Part shown: positions 1-8,965 of the stretch, piece after piece
Layout: each line of letters opens with the position of its first letter
Position numbering within the stretch: the stretch's first letter is position 1
From: Oligella urethralis DSM 7531
GTDB lineage: Bacteria; Pseudomonadota; Gammaproteobacteria; Burkholderiales; Burkholderiaceae_B
Assembly: GCF_000372065.1 (NCBI RefSeq)
Contig: NZ_AQVB01000001.1
Location: 195,375-259,374 of the forward strand
Direction of reading: 5' to 3'
DNA length: 64,000 nucleotides
The notes under the pieces: model-generated
The model's input: only the letters and a program-made list of their open reading frames with translations
Told to the model about the DNA's origin: nothing
The model's database searches: none
Translations under genes and position numbers: made by a program

Positions 1-1
1 T

Positions 2-196
2 GGTGAAACTACGTCAGGGGTTGGAGCGATAATATACAAAAACGAACTGTTTAAATATAAACCAATCGCTTGCGATGAAGTATCGTTTAAAAGCGCTGGT
101 TGTGATTTGAGTGAGTCGTGTGGCGGCTGTGATAGCCAATGGATGGATGCCGTGACTTATTCAGATAAGCAATTCATTATAAAGGGTTTCCCCTAG
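2..196 (+). CDS. C-terminal end of an unidentified Cys-containing protein (partial)
   Basis: A reading frame is open from the left edge to a TAG at 194-196 and encodes 64 residues; its start lies outside the window. The translation contains four cysteines in a cluster (C-x10-C-x5-C-x2-C, roughly residues 24-44) and ends in a hydrophobic IIKGFP tail. I do not recognise a family. An open frame of this length could occur by chance a few times in a hundred, so it may be non-coding, but amino-acid composition is protein-like. No terminator is visible just after it. Function is unknown. Confidence 0.4.
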   Translation, partial: GETTSGVGAIIYKNELFKYKPIACDEVSFKSAGCDLSESCGGCDSQWMDAVTYSDKQFIIKGFP

Positions 197-500
197 CTGT
201 CAAGTATTAATCTTTGAACGAGGCAAATGCTTGAGTGCTAAGCTGTGCTTGTTGTTTTTTGATGCCTTGGCGTGGTCTTTGGCTTGTGTTTTGGACGGTG
301 CTGGTTGAGGTCGTAAAACGTGCGTTGCTAGTTAATATCGGATTGATTTTGAGCTAGCTATGCGACTAAATTTTTGCTGGATTTATACGTAGTTTTGACT
401 AGGTATTCAAGGGTATGTTATTGGCGCCAATTATTCATTAGTCTAATGCAATATCGATCTAATTTATGGTGAGTATAGAGAGAAAATCGCGAGGTTTTTT
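197..500. other. Intergenic region upstream of the regulator gene
   Basis: About 300 bases without a convincing gene. A possible -35 element (TTGACT at 395-400) is present but without a good -10 at the right distance. A GAGG ribosome-binding site at 491-494 precedes the ATG at 501. Nothing else is recognisable. Confidence 0.4.
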
Positions 501-1352
501 ATGAAGCAGACATTGGATTGCGCTATCTTGCATTTTGATCAGGTGGCTGGGCGTGGGGTGTCAGGACAAGCGGCGTTGGCAGATGGTTCCGATAGGTTTA
601 AGCAAGTTGTGATTAAGCATAAGCGCTTGCGAGTTCACGATGTCGCTTTATCCGAGTTAGTGCCAGCGACCGACGAGCTTCAGTTTCGCGAGGAGGATCG
701 GCAGTTTTTATTGATGCAGTTGATGCGCTATGATGTGGTGATCCTGTTATTAAATACCGAGAGTTTAAGCTTGGCGCGGCGCTTTTTGTTTTTTATGCAT
801 AGTGCCGAGGAGTTTCATCCAAATCTATGCCCAGTCTTTGCCTTAGTCTCTGGGGTGCAACCAGTCGCAATGATTGATTTGTTGCGTTTGGGCTTAAGTG
901 ATTTTATGCGTTACCCCATCAATCAGGAGGAGTTGCGAGTGCGGCTGTTAGCGGCAGCCAATAAGCCAAGTTTGCGTCGCTCGCATGATTACACTGTGAC
1001 GCGGGCTGCGACTCATGATGGCATCGTGAGTTTAAGTGCGCCGAGTCACCCATCGTATCAGGAGCCGAAGCGCGCATTTTTTGAGGCGCTGTTACGGAGT
1101 GCTGAGCAGCATACGGGTCATTATGCCTTTGCTTTCAGTGACCAGCATGTTAGCTATTACAATGAGGGTTTTAAGGAGGCTAAACAAAACGTGGTCGACC
1201 GCTTTGAGCATGGCTATTTGAGCTATATGTTACGCTCGACCAAGGGTAATATCGCACAAGCCGCCACGCTGGCTAAGAAAAATCGCCGTTCTTTTTGGGA
1301 GTTGATGCGCAAGCACAAGATAGATGCTGAGCAGTTCCGTCCGGATGTTTAG
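501..1352 (+). CDS. Pseudo-receiver / Fis-type HTH regulator
   Basis: 283 residues. The C-terminal ~40 residues (TKGNIAQAATLAKKNRRSFW) match the Fis-type helix-turn-helix found at the end of NtrC-family sigma-54 activators. Residues ~75-155 resemble the second half of a response-regulator receiver (hydrophobic strands, a GLSDFMRYP segment where receivers have GADDYLxKP), but the Lys is replaced by Tyr and I see no clear phosphorylatable Asp. There is no AAA+ ATPase domain, so it is not a sigma-54 activator itself. Probably a DNA-binding regulator with a non-phosphorylated receiver-like domain; target unknown. The start is supported by GAGG six bases upstream. Confidence 0.7.
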   Translation: MKQTLDCAILHFDQVAGRGVSGQAALADGSDRFKQVVIKHKRLRVHDVALSELVPATDELQFREEDRQFLLMQLMRYDVVILLLNTESLSLARRFLFFMHSAEEFHPNLCPVFALVSGVQPVAMIDLLRLGLSDFMRYPINQEELRVRLLAAANKPSLRRSHDYTVTRAATHDGIVSLSAPSHPSYQEPKRAFFEALLRSAEQHTGHYAFAFSDQHVSYYNEGFKEAKQNVVDRFEHGYLSYMLRSTKGNIAQAATLAKKNRRSFWELMRKHKIDAEQFRPDV

Positions 1353-1362
1353 GTGGATTCAT

Positions 1363-1391
1363 TTGTTTAAAGAGGGGTAGTCGTTTATAAT
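1363..1391 (+). promoter_or_regulatory. Predicted sigma-70 promoter of hemE
   Basis: TTGTTT (1363-1368) and a consensus TATAAT (1386-1391) separated by 17 bases, just after the preceding gene and about 75 bases upstream of hemE. Spacing and -10 match are close to ideal. Confidence 0.6.
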
Positions 1392-1467
1392 TTGTCATCA
1401 AAAATTAACGACGAGTGCGCAGGATTCCTATCTGCTATCCCTCTTTAACTGATTTTCCGGAGGTTTT

Positions 1468-2538
1468 ATGTTTCCCACCTTAAAAAATGATGTTTTCTTG
1501 CGTGCTTTAAAGCGTCAAGCCGTTCCTTATACACCCGTGTGGTTGATGCGCCAAGCAGGCCGTTATCTGCCAGAGTATCGTGAGTGCCGCGCCCAAGCGG
1601 GTTCATTTATGGGTTTAGCCTCTAATCCTGAGTATGCTTGTGAGGTGACCTTACAGCCGATCCGTCGCTTTGATTTGGATGCCTCAATTTTATTTGCCGA
1701 TATTTTATTAATCCCTGACGCCATGGGTTTAGATTTGAGCTTTGTGCAGGGTGAGGGGCCTAAGTTCGCTAATCCGGTGGATAGTGAGCAGCGTGTAGCT
1801 GAATTGCAGACACCCGATATGGAGAAGTTGCGCTACGTTTTTGATGCGGTCACTTTGATTCGTCAGGAGTTAGGCGGCAAGGTACCTTTAATCGGCTTTG
1901 CCGGTAGTCCGTGGACGGTTGCTTGCTACATGGTTGAGGGTGGTTCCACACGTGAATACCGCAAGATCAAAACCATGATGTATCAGCGCCCTGATTTGTT
2001 AAAGCAAATTCTTGAAATCACGGCCACTGCCACGGCGGTTTATTTGAATGAGCAGATTAAGGCGGGTGCGCAAGCGGTGATGATTTTTGATAGCTGGGGT
2101 GGTGTTTTACCTGACGGATTATTCCAGCAGTTTTCTTTAGCCTATACGCAAAAGGTAATTGATCAGTTAAATCGTCAGCATGAGGGCGAAGATATTCCAG
2201 TGATTGCTTTTACTAAGGGCGGTGGTTTGTGGATCAAAGATATTGCCGCCACCGATGCCGATGCAGTCGGTTTGGATTGGACGATGAGCTTAGCTCGCGC
2301 GCGTCAGGAGACGGGTGATAAAGTTGCCTTACAGGGTAATATCGACCCCATGGCTTTATTCGGTAGTGAGGAGAGCCTGCGCCAAGAGGTACGTCGCGTA
2401 ATTGATGATTTCGGTCCGGTAGGCCAAGGTGGTCATGTGTTTAACTTGGGTCATGGCATTTCCCAATTTACTAATCCGGAACAAGTGGCAGTATTAGTAG
2501 ACGAGGTACATAATCACAGTAAGCAGTACCACAACTAA
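1468..2538 (+). CDS. hemE: Uroporphyrinogen decarboxylase
   Basis: Converts uroporphyrinogen III to coproporphyrinogen III in cytoplasmic heme synthesis. The 356-residue length is standard. The hallmark N-terminal segment [16 protein letters not shown] (residues ~23-38) carries the two substrate-binding arginines. GFAGSPWT (~143-150), a DSWGG turn near 208 and the C-terminal NLGHGI are also typical of the family. The start has a strong GGAGG site. It has its own promoter upstream and a terminator hairpin downstream, so it is probably transcribed alone. Confidence 0.97.
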   Translation: MFPTLKNDVFLRALKRQAVPYTPVWLMRQAGRYLPEYRECRAQAGSFMGLASNPEYACEVTLQPIRRFDLDASILFADILLIPDAMGLDLSFVQGEGPKFANPVDSEQRVAELQTPDMEKLRYVFDAVTLIRQELGGKVPLIGFAGSPWTVACYMVEGGSTREYRKIKTMMYQRPDLLKQILEITATATAVYLNEQIKAGAQAVMIFDSWGGVLPDGLFQQFSLAYTQKVIDQLNRQHEGEDIPVIAFTKGGGLWIKDIAATDADAVGLDWTMSLARARQETGDKVALQGNIDPMALFGSEESLRQEVRRVIDDFGPVGQGGHVFNLGHGISQFTNPEQVAVLVDEVHNHSKQYHN

Positions 2539-2575
2539 GACGTTTTTGTTGTAAGTGTCAATGACGTGTCATCGG

Positions 2576-2607
2576 AGCCCATTTGTCTACGGATTAATGG
2601 GCTTCTT
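2576..2607 (+). terminator. Rho-independent terminator after hemE
   Basis: Seven-base stem AGCCCAT (2576-2582) / ATGGGCT (2597-2603) followed by TCTTTT. It lies between hemE and priA. Confidence 0.6.
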
Positions 2608-2627
2608 TTAACTGGAGAGCATCATTT

Positions 2628-4832
2628 ATGCAGCGGCCTTGGGTGCGCGTTGCCTTGGCTTTGCCAATGGCTGATTTATTCGATTATCGTTTAGCAGAGG
2701 GGATGCAAGCGATGATTGGTCAGCGCGTGCGTGTGCCCTTCGGCGCCAAGGAGCTGATTGGCTTTGTGATCGAGCGGCCAGAGCAGCCTGCGTATGAGGA
2801 ATCGTCAATCAAGGAGGTGTTAGAGGTCTATGATGATTTGCCGCCCATGCCGACGGATTGGTTGGATTTCGGTCGTTTTGCTGCCAGTTATTATCAGCGC
2901 CCATTGGGTGAGGCATTACTATCCACTCTCCCCACGCCACTGAAAAACCCTAAGGCCTATACTGGTACCCGTGCTGCCGGTGGACCGGTACAGCGGCTAT
3001 TAAAACGTCAGGCTTCGGCTGCTAAAAAGGCCGCCAAAGCAGCGGCAAAAGAGCGTCAACAGGCGGAAGAGGATGGAACTGACACCGCCGTGTCGAGTCT
3101 AGGCCAGTCTGCAGAAGTGGCGGAGGCCGAGTCGCCTCAGCGTCCGCAGTTATCTGCGGCACAGCGCACTGCTTTTCAGCATATCACAGCGATTGAGGGC
3201 TATAAGACGGTGTTACTGCATGGGGTGACCGGTAGTGGTAAGACCGAGGTATATTTGCACGTGGCTGAGCATATATTGGCGCAAGGTAAACAGGTGATGA
3301 TATTGGTGCCAGAGATTAATCTCAGCCCTCAATTACAAGCTAAGTTTCAAGAGCGATTTCCACATGAGCAGATAGCTATTCTGCATAGTAACTTATCTGA
3401 TGGTGAGCGTTTGGCAGCTTGGGTGGCGGTGCAGACGAAGCAGGCAGGCATCATCCTCGGCACGCGTATGGCGATTTTTGCGCCGGTGCAAAATCTCGGT
3501 TTGATTGTGATTGATGAAGAGCACGACGCCTCCTATAAGCAATTAGACGCCTTGCGTTATTCGGCCAGAGACTTGGCAGTGTGGCGTGGACACCAATTAA
3601 ATATTCCAGTGGTCTTAGGCTCTGCTACGCCATCCCTGGAAAGCTGGCAACATGCCAAAGAGGCGAAGTACGATCTTTGCAGCTTGCCTGAACGGGTGGG
3701 CGCCTTGGCCTTTAAACCGAGTTTTGAGTTTATCGATACACGCAAAACGCCTTTAGTGGAGGGCATTAGTCAACAGATGTTGGACGAGATTCAGCACTGT
3801 ATTGAACGAGGTCAACAAGCATTGGTGTTTATTAATCGGCGTGGTTTTGCACCGGTGTTGCATTGCCCTGCCTGTGCTTGGAATAGTGAGTGCAGCAGAT
3901 GCTCGGCTTTTATGGTGATGCATCGCCTGCCGAGTGGTGGTCAAGGTGCTAAGCGCCACAATGGGCCTCCCACGTATCAGTTGCAATGTCATCATTGTGG
4001 TTTGCAGCGACGTCCGCCTAGCGCCTGTCCGGACTGTGGTAATACAGATATCCAGCCCTTAGGACGCGGGACGCAAAAGGTGGAAGAGTATTTGCGGCAG
4101 CAGTTTCCCGATGCTAGGATTCAACGCATTGATGCTGATAGTACCAAGCGTAAGGGACAGGCTGAGGAGCTTTTTAATCGGGTGCATGAGGGCAAGATCG
4201 ATATTTTGGTCGGCACACAAATGGTGTCCAAAGGGCATGACTTCAAAAATCTTAATTTAGTGTGTGTATTGAATGCGGACGCTGGGCTATACGCACACGA
4301 TTTTCGCTCCTCAGAGCGACTATTTGCGCAGTTATTGCAGGTGGCGGGTCGCGCCGGACGTCACTTGCCCGGGGGCAAGGTCTTAATTCAAAGTAATGAG
4401 CTCAATCATCCACTCTATCAAGCCTTACAAAGGCAGGATTATGAACTGTTTGCCGAGCATACGCTACAAGAACGACGTCTGGCGCAGTTGCCGCCGTTTT
4501 CCTTTCAGACCCTAGTAACGGCAAGTAGCAAAGAAATTGAAAGATGCTTAGCATTTTTAGAAGAAATTAAAGCCATTGTGTTGGCTGAAGACTATGCGGA
4601 TGAGCCAGCTTATCAGCACTTACGCGAGCTACAAACGGGAATCCGTTTCTATGACCCCGTGCCTTTACGGATTGTGCGAGTGTTTCATATGGAGCGAGCG
4701 CAGCTGTTAATTGAGTCAGCCTCGCGCGCCAGATTGCAGCGTTTTTTACCCTATTGGGCTGAGCAGATTGCAAAAATCGCTAAAAAGCATCGGCTAAAAT
4801 ACGTGATTGAAGTCGATCCACTAGAGATTTAA
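2628..4832 (+). CDS. priA: Primosomal replication protein N' (PriA helicase)
   Basis: DNA helicase that reloads the replisome at stalled forks. 734 residues. A DNA-binding N-terminal domain is followed by the helicase core with Walker A GVTGSGKTE (~199-207) and Walker B DEEHD (~297). The eight-Cys zinc-binding insertion (~411-470) has the pairs CPAC, CSRC, CHHC and CPDC, and the motif-V/VI region QVAGRAGR follows. Unusual: between the N-terminal domain and helicase core (~120-175) there is a long low-complexity Ala/Lys/Glu-rich linker, absent from E. coli PriA. A GGAGAG site supports the start. Confidence 0.96.
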   Translation: MQRPWVRVALALPMADLFDYRLAEGMQAMIGQRVRVPFGAKELIGFVIERPEQPAYEESSIKEVLEVYDDLPPMPTDWLDFGRFAASYYQRPLGEALLSTLPTPLKNPKAYTGTRAAGGPVQRLLKRQASAAKKAAKAAAKERQQAEEDGTDTAVSSLGQSAEVAEAESPQRPQLSAAQRTAFQHITAIEGYKTVLLHGVTGSGKTEVYLHVAEHILAQGKQVMILVPEINLSPQLQAKFQERFPHEQIAILHSNLSDGERLAAWVAVQTKQAGIILGTRMAIFAPVQNLGLIVIDEEHDASYKQLDALRYSARDLAVWRGHQLNIPVVLGSATPSLESWQHAKEAKYDLCSLPERVGALAFKPSFEFIDTRKTPLVEGISQQMLDEIQHCIERGQQALVFINRRGFAPVLHCPACAWNSECSRCSAFMVMHRLPSGGQGAKRHNGPPTYQLQCHHCGLQRRPPSACPDCGNTDIQPLGRGTQKVEEYLRQQFPDARIQRIDADSTKRKGQAEELFNRVHEGKIDILVGTQMVSKGHDFKNLNLVCVLNADAGLYAHDFRSSERLFAQLLQVAGRAGRHLPGGKVLIQSNELNHPLYQALQRQDYELFAEHTLQERRLAQLPPFSFQTLVTASSKEIERCLAFLEEIKAIVLAEDYADEPAYQHLRELQTGIRFYDPVPLRIVRVFHMERAQLLIESASRARLQRFLPYWAEQIAKIAKKHRLKYVIEVDPLEI

Positions 4833-4866
4833 GCTTATGTTGAACCACGCACGTGATTAATTCAGT

Positions 4867-6984
4867 ATGTCTCATTCTACTCATCGTCAATCTTCAGAGC
4901 ACAGTATGGGCTTAAATGCCATGCAGTTGGAGGCGGTCAAGTATTTGGACGGTCCTTGCTTGGTCTTAGCGGGAGCGGGTAGTGGTAAGACTCGAGTCAT
5001 TACCCAAAAAATTGCTTATTTAATTAATACTTGCGGCTATAACGCGCGTGGCGTGTTGGCCTTGACCTTTACGAATAAAGCAGCAAAAGAAATGATGGAA
5101 CGACTAAAGTCTTTAGTCGAGCCAAGCTTAATTCGAGATCTGACGGTTTGCACCTTTCATGCTCTAGGCGTGCGCTTTTTAAGAGAGGAGGCGAAGTTTG
5201 CCGGTTTAAAGCGAGGTTTTTCAATTCTAGATGCTACCGATGCAGCCGGTATTATTCAGGAAATGCTGAGTACCACCGACAAGGGGCGGATTCGGGCAGT
5301 ACAGCAAGTGATTTCACTGTGGAAAAATCAGCTGATTCTACCTGAGCAAGCAGAAAACTTAGCGCAAACGCCGGATGAACAGGATGCAGCTAGACTGTAT
5401 CGTAGTTATGAAGCGACCTTAAAGGCCTATCAAGCGGTGGATTTTGATGATTTAATCCTTTTGCCAGTACTGCTGATGCGCGAGCATGAAGAGGTGCGAG
5501 AACGTTGGCAGCAACGCATTACTTATTTACTGGTGGATGAGTATCAGGACACCAATGCCTGCCAATACGAATGGCTGAAGTTATTAACGGATTTTCGTCA
5601 GCAATTTACCGCCGTGGGCGATGATGATCAGGCTATTTATGCGTGGCGTGGTGCCACGGTTGAAAATTTATCGCGCTTATTGAGCGATTATCCTAAGCTG
5701 AAGTTAATTAAACTGGAACAAAATTATCGCTCAGTAGGACGCATTTTAGAAGCGGCAAATAATGTGATTGCCAATAATCCTAGCGTTTTTTCTAAAAAGC
5801 TTTGGTCCTCATTTGAGGAGGGATCGCCGGTGCAAGTGGTGGTGATGGATAATGACCAAGCCGAAGCCGAAACCGTTGCCATGCGGATTACCCAAGCACG
5901 TTTTCAACAGCGTGCCGACTGGAAGGATTTTGCCGTGTTGTACCGTGGCAATCACCAAGCCAGGGTGATTGAACAGGCCTTTAGGGAAATGCATATTCCT
6001 TATGTGTTGACGGGTGGGCAAAGCTTTTTTGATAAGGCCGAGGTGCGGGATATCTTGGCTTATTTACGTCTGTTGGTTAATGAGGAAGATGATCCAGCTT
6101 TTATCCGTGCCGTTACTACCCCTAAGCGCGGTATTGGGCAAGCGACCTTGACCGGCTTGGGTGAATTGGCTGCCGCCAAGGAAATCAGTTTATATGAGGC
6201 GATTTTTGAGGATGAGCTGATAAATTACATCAATGAAAAGCAGCTTCAAGCCTTGAGAGCCTTTGCTCATGTGATTGAAAGTATTCGTTGGCAGGCTAAC
6301 CGTGGGCGTGCTCCTGCACGGGCGGTCGATTTGCTGAGTAATCCAGCGTTGTACCGGAGTGAGGAGCGTAAGGCGCCCGAGCTATTAGATGAATTAATGC
6401 GTTTTATTGACTATGAGCGTTATTTATACGATAGCTTAGAAGAGCGTAGTGCCTTATCGCGCTGGCAAAATGTCCAAGAGCTCTTGAGCTGGCTTAAAAC
6501 CAAAGCTGTTGAGGAGGAAATGGATTTATTGCAGTTGGTGCAACGCATTGCCCTCATCACCATGTTGGAGCGCAGTGAGGACGAAGAAGAGATTGATGCG
6601 GTGAAGCTTAGCACCATTCACGCCTCCAAAGGCTTGGAGTACCCTTATGTGCATTTAATCGGCACCGAAGAGGGCTTATTACCGCATTTGGGCAAGGATG
6701 ATGAATACGGCGACCCGAATAAGGAGGACGGCGGTTACAGTGATCGCATTCAAGAAGAGCGGCGCCTGATGTACGTGGCCATTACCCGAGCGCAGAAGCA
6801 TTTGACCGTTACCTGGTGTAAAAAACGCCGTCGTGCGCGCGAGGATATAATCTGTGAGCCATCGCGCTTTATTGCCGAAATGGGATTAGATAGTGGCGTC
6901 GCCATTGAAAAGGATCCCTTTCAGGGTATGTCGCCTAAGGAGCGTTTAGCGCGGCTGCGCGACATGTTGACGCAAAAGAAGTAG
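4867..6984 (+). CDS. rep: ATP-dependent DNA helicase Rep
   Basis: UvrD/Rep superfamily 1A 3'-5' helicase that removes proteins ahead of the replication fork. 705 residues. It follows E. coli Rep closely: GPCLVLAGAGSGKTRVIT (Walker A), TFTNKAAKEM (motif Ia), DEYQDTN (motif II), VGDDDQAIYAWRGA (motif III), KLEQNYRS (motif IV) and the C-terminal HASKGLEYPYV and ITRAQKHLT motifs. The first Met has only weak ribosome-binding signal; an internal Met 13 residues on (4906) aligns better with the E. coli start. It lies 34 bases after priA, so the two replication-restart genes may be co-transcribed. Confidence 0.94.
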   Translation: MSHSTHRQSSEHSMGLNAMQLEAVKYLDGPCLVLAGAGSGKTRVITQKIAYLINTCGYNARGVLALTFTNKAAKEMMERLKSLVEPSLIRDLTVCTFHALGVRFLREEAKFAGLKRGFSILDATDAAGIIQEMLSTTDKGRIRAVQQVISLWKNQLILPEQAENLAQTPDEQDAARLYRSYEATLKAYQAVDFDDLILLPVLLMREHEEVRERWQQRITYLLVDEYQDTNACQYEWLKLLTDFRQQFTAVGDDDQAIYAWRGATVENLSRLLSDYPKLKLIKLEQNYRSVGRILEAANNVIANNPSVFSKKLWSSFEEGSPVQVVVMDNDQAEAETVAMRITQARFQQRADWKDFAVLYRGNHQARVIEQAFREMHIPYVLTGGQSFFDKAEVRDILAYLRLLVNEEDDPAFIRAVTTPKRGIGQATLTGLGELAAAKEISLYEAIFEDELINYINEKQLQALRAFAHVIESIRWQANRGRAPARAVDLLSNPALYRSEERKAPELLDELMRFIDYERYLYDSLEERSALSRWQNVQELLSWLKTKAVEEEMDLLQLVQRIALITMLERSEDEEEIDAVKLSTIHASKGLEYPYVHLIGTEEGLLPHLGKDDEYGDPNKEDGGYSDRIQEERRLMYVAITRAQKHLTVTWCKKRRRAREDIICEPSRFIAEMGLDSGVAIEKDPFQGMSPKERLARLRDMLTQKK

Positions 6985-7079
6985 CTTATCACGGGGTCGA
7001 TTGTGCCCTTAGCGGGGCAGCCTTTGTTAAACTCATAGGGTAATAACAGGCTCTATGCAGAAATAATAGGATTTTGCTT

Positions 7080-8276
7080 ATGCAGGAAAATCAATTTGAT
7101 AGCGATATTATTGTAATTGGTGCGGGTCCCGCCGGTCTTAGCTTTGCTCGCGGCGTGGCGCCCACTGGCTTAAAAATCACCTTGATTGAGAAAAGCCCTG
7201 AGTCCGTTTTGGCCGATCCGCCCTATGATGGTCGTGAAATTGCCTTAACTCACACCTCGCGCGAGATTATGCAAAAGCTGGATATGTGGCAGCGGGTTGA
7301 TGAAAAATCCATTTACTTCCTGCGTGAGGCGCGGGTATTGGATGGTGAGTCTGATTACTCCTTGACCTTTCCGCATCCAAAGCGGGTGCGCGGTCGTGAA
7401 ATTGATACTTTAGGCTATTTAATTTCCAATTACAATATCCGCCGTGTTGCCTATGAATCGTTGCAGGGTTTTGACAATATCACCTTTCAGACCGGGTTGG
7501 GTGTGACGCAGGTCACCACTGGTACTGATAAAGTCACCGTGACCTTAGAGGATAATCGCGTACTGACTGCGCGCATGTTAGTTGCAGCCGACAGCCGTTT
7601 TTCTAATACTCGTCGTCAGCTGGGTATTGCGACTGATATGCATGATTTTGGGCGCACTGTGATGGTGTTCCGCACTGAGCATACGGTACCCAATCATGAA
7701 ATCGCATCGGAGTGCTTTTTCTACGGACGCACCTTGGCATTATTGCCCTTGGGCGACCATATGACAAACTGTGTGGTGACCATTGATTCGCATCGAGCGC
7801 AGGAGATTTTAAGTCTTAATCGCGAGGAGCTGGCCGCTGAGATGATGCGTATGCTGAATAATCGCTTTGGTAAGATGAAGGTACTGAGTGATGTGCATAC
7901 CTATCCTCTAGTCGGAGTGCATGCGCGTAGCTTTGTGGCGCAGCGTAGCGCCTTAATCGGTGATGCTTCTGTGGGTATGCATCCGGTCACTGCGCACGGC
8001 TTTAACTTGGGTTTGGGCGGCGCTGACATTTTGGCGACAGTGATTAGTGAAGCCCATACGCGGGGCGAGGACTTTGCCTCTGAGGCGGTGTTAAAGCGCT
8101 ATGAGCGCAAGCATATGCCACACACCCTGTTTTTATTCCATGGGACTAATGCCATTGTTAAGCTCTTTACTAATGAGCGTGCACCGGCTCGATTGCTACG
8201 CTCGGCCGTGGTGCGCTTGAGTAATAATCTACCGCCGGTGAAGTTCTTTATCAGTCGTCAATTAACGGGCTTTTAG
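7080..8276 (+). CDS. ubiM: FAD-dependent ubiquinone-ring hydroxylase, UbiH/UbiF/UbiM family
   Basis: Flavoprotein monooxygenase acting on ubiquinone precursors at the inner membrane. The N-terminal FAD-binding GAGPAGLSFA and the C-terminal GDASVGMHPVTAHGFNLGL segment are diagnostic. The wording GMHPVTAHGFNxGL, in place of the TLHPIAGQGLNLGLRD of UbiH/UbiF, is what I remember for UbiM. I chose ATG 7080, which has an AGG nine bases upstream, over an in-frame TTG at 7074. The 3' end overlaps the convergent methyltransferase gene by 15 bases. Assignment to UbiM rather than another Coq6-family member is moderately sure. Confidence 0.8.
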   Translation: MQENQFDSDIIVIGAGPAGLSFARGVAPTGLKITLIEKSPESVLADPPYDGREIALTHTSREIMQKLDMWQRVDEKSIYFLREARVLDGESDYSLTFPHPKRVRGREIDTLGYLISNYNIRRVAYESLQGFDNITFQTGLGVTQVTTGTDKVTVTLEDNRVLTARMLVAADSRFSNTRRQLGIATDMHDFGRTVMVFRTEHTVPNHEIASECFFYGRTLALLPLGDHMTNCVVTIDSHRAQEILSLNREELAAEMMRMLNNRFGKMKVLSDVHTYPLVGVHARSFVAQRSALIGDASVGMHPVTAHGFNLGLGGADILATVISEAHTRGEDFASEAVLKRYERKHMPHTLFLFHGTNAIVKLFTNERAPARLLRSAVVRLSNNLPPVKFFISRQLTGF

Positions 8277-8876
8277 TTTTTCCACGGCTAAGACGTAGGG
8301 GGCAGGTGCAGCGGTATTTTCAAATTGATAGCGTAGGCTTCGGTAGCGCTCAGTATCAAGCTTGCGAATCCACCGATCCAGGGCTGTTTGCTCATCACGA
8401 CCCTGTGCATGCCCCGGATAGACCACCACAATCAATACGCCACCTTCTTTTAATAGCCTTAGAGCTTGTTCAATCGCGCTTAAGGTGGTCTCAACCAGGG
8501 TGGTAATGGATTTATCCTGTCCTGGTAAATAGCCTAGATTAAAAAGCACCACGGCGACTTCAGTTTCTACCACCTCCTGCATCAACTGATGACCACATAA
8601 ATGCAATTGACAGCGCTCAACTAAGCCATGTGCTTCTAAGCGTGCTCTGGTGCTTTGGAGGGCTTGTGTTTGTATATCAAAGGCGTGCACCAGCCCCTCA
8701 GGCCCTACCCACTGTGCTAACTTCACTGTATCGTGACCATTGCCCATGGTGGCGTCAATCACCGTGTCGCCGAGGGCTATCGCCCGGGCGGCTAAGCTAT
8801 CGGCAAAATGGATTATCTGAGGCAGTATCAAGGGACCTCTGCTGCGACGAGGTGTCAGCGCTTGCTTGCTAGTCAT
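8262..8876 (-). CDS. Class I SAM methyltransferase, YtqB/MnmM-type
   Basis: About 204 residues. The SAM-binding loop DATMGNGHDT (~42-51) and the motif FNLGYLPGQDK (~113-123) are the signature of the rRNA-methylase-like family PF06962. Its Bacillus/Staphylococcus members (YtqB/MnmM) methylate nm5U to mnm5U in tRNA. The substrate here is inferred from those homologues. ATG 8876 is preferred to the TTG two codons upstream; the ribosome-binding site is weak. The gene is convergent with, and overlaps, the flavin hydroxylase gene. Confidence 0.8.
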   Translation of the reverse strand: MTSKQALTPRRSRGPLILPQIIHFADSLAARAIALGDTVIDATMGNGHDTVKLAQWVGPEGLVHAFDIQTQALQSTRARLEAHGLVERCQLHLCGHQLMQEVVETEVAVVLFNLGYLPGQDKSITTLVETTLSAIEQALRLLKEGGVLIVVVYPGHAQGRDEQTALDRWIRKLDTERYRSLRYQFENTAAPAPYVLAVEKLKAR

Positions 8877-8965
8877 TATCAATTTCTGTGTGTTGTACTT
8901 TTTTGATCTTAGCGCTAATATTACAATGTCACAAATAGTTTAGCTAAATTTTTAAGGAGAATAAC

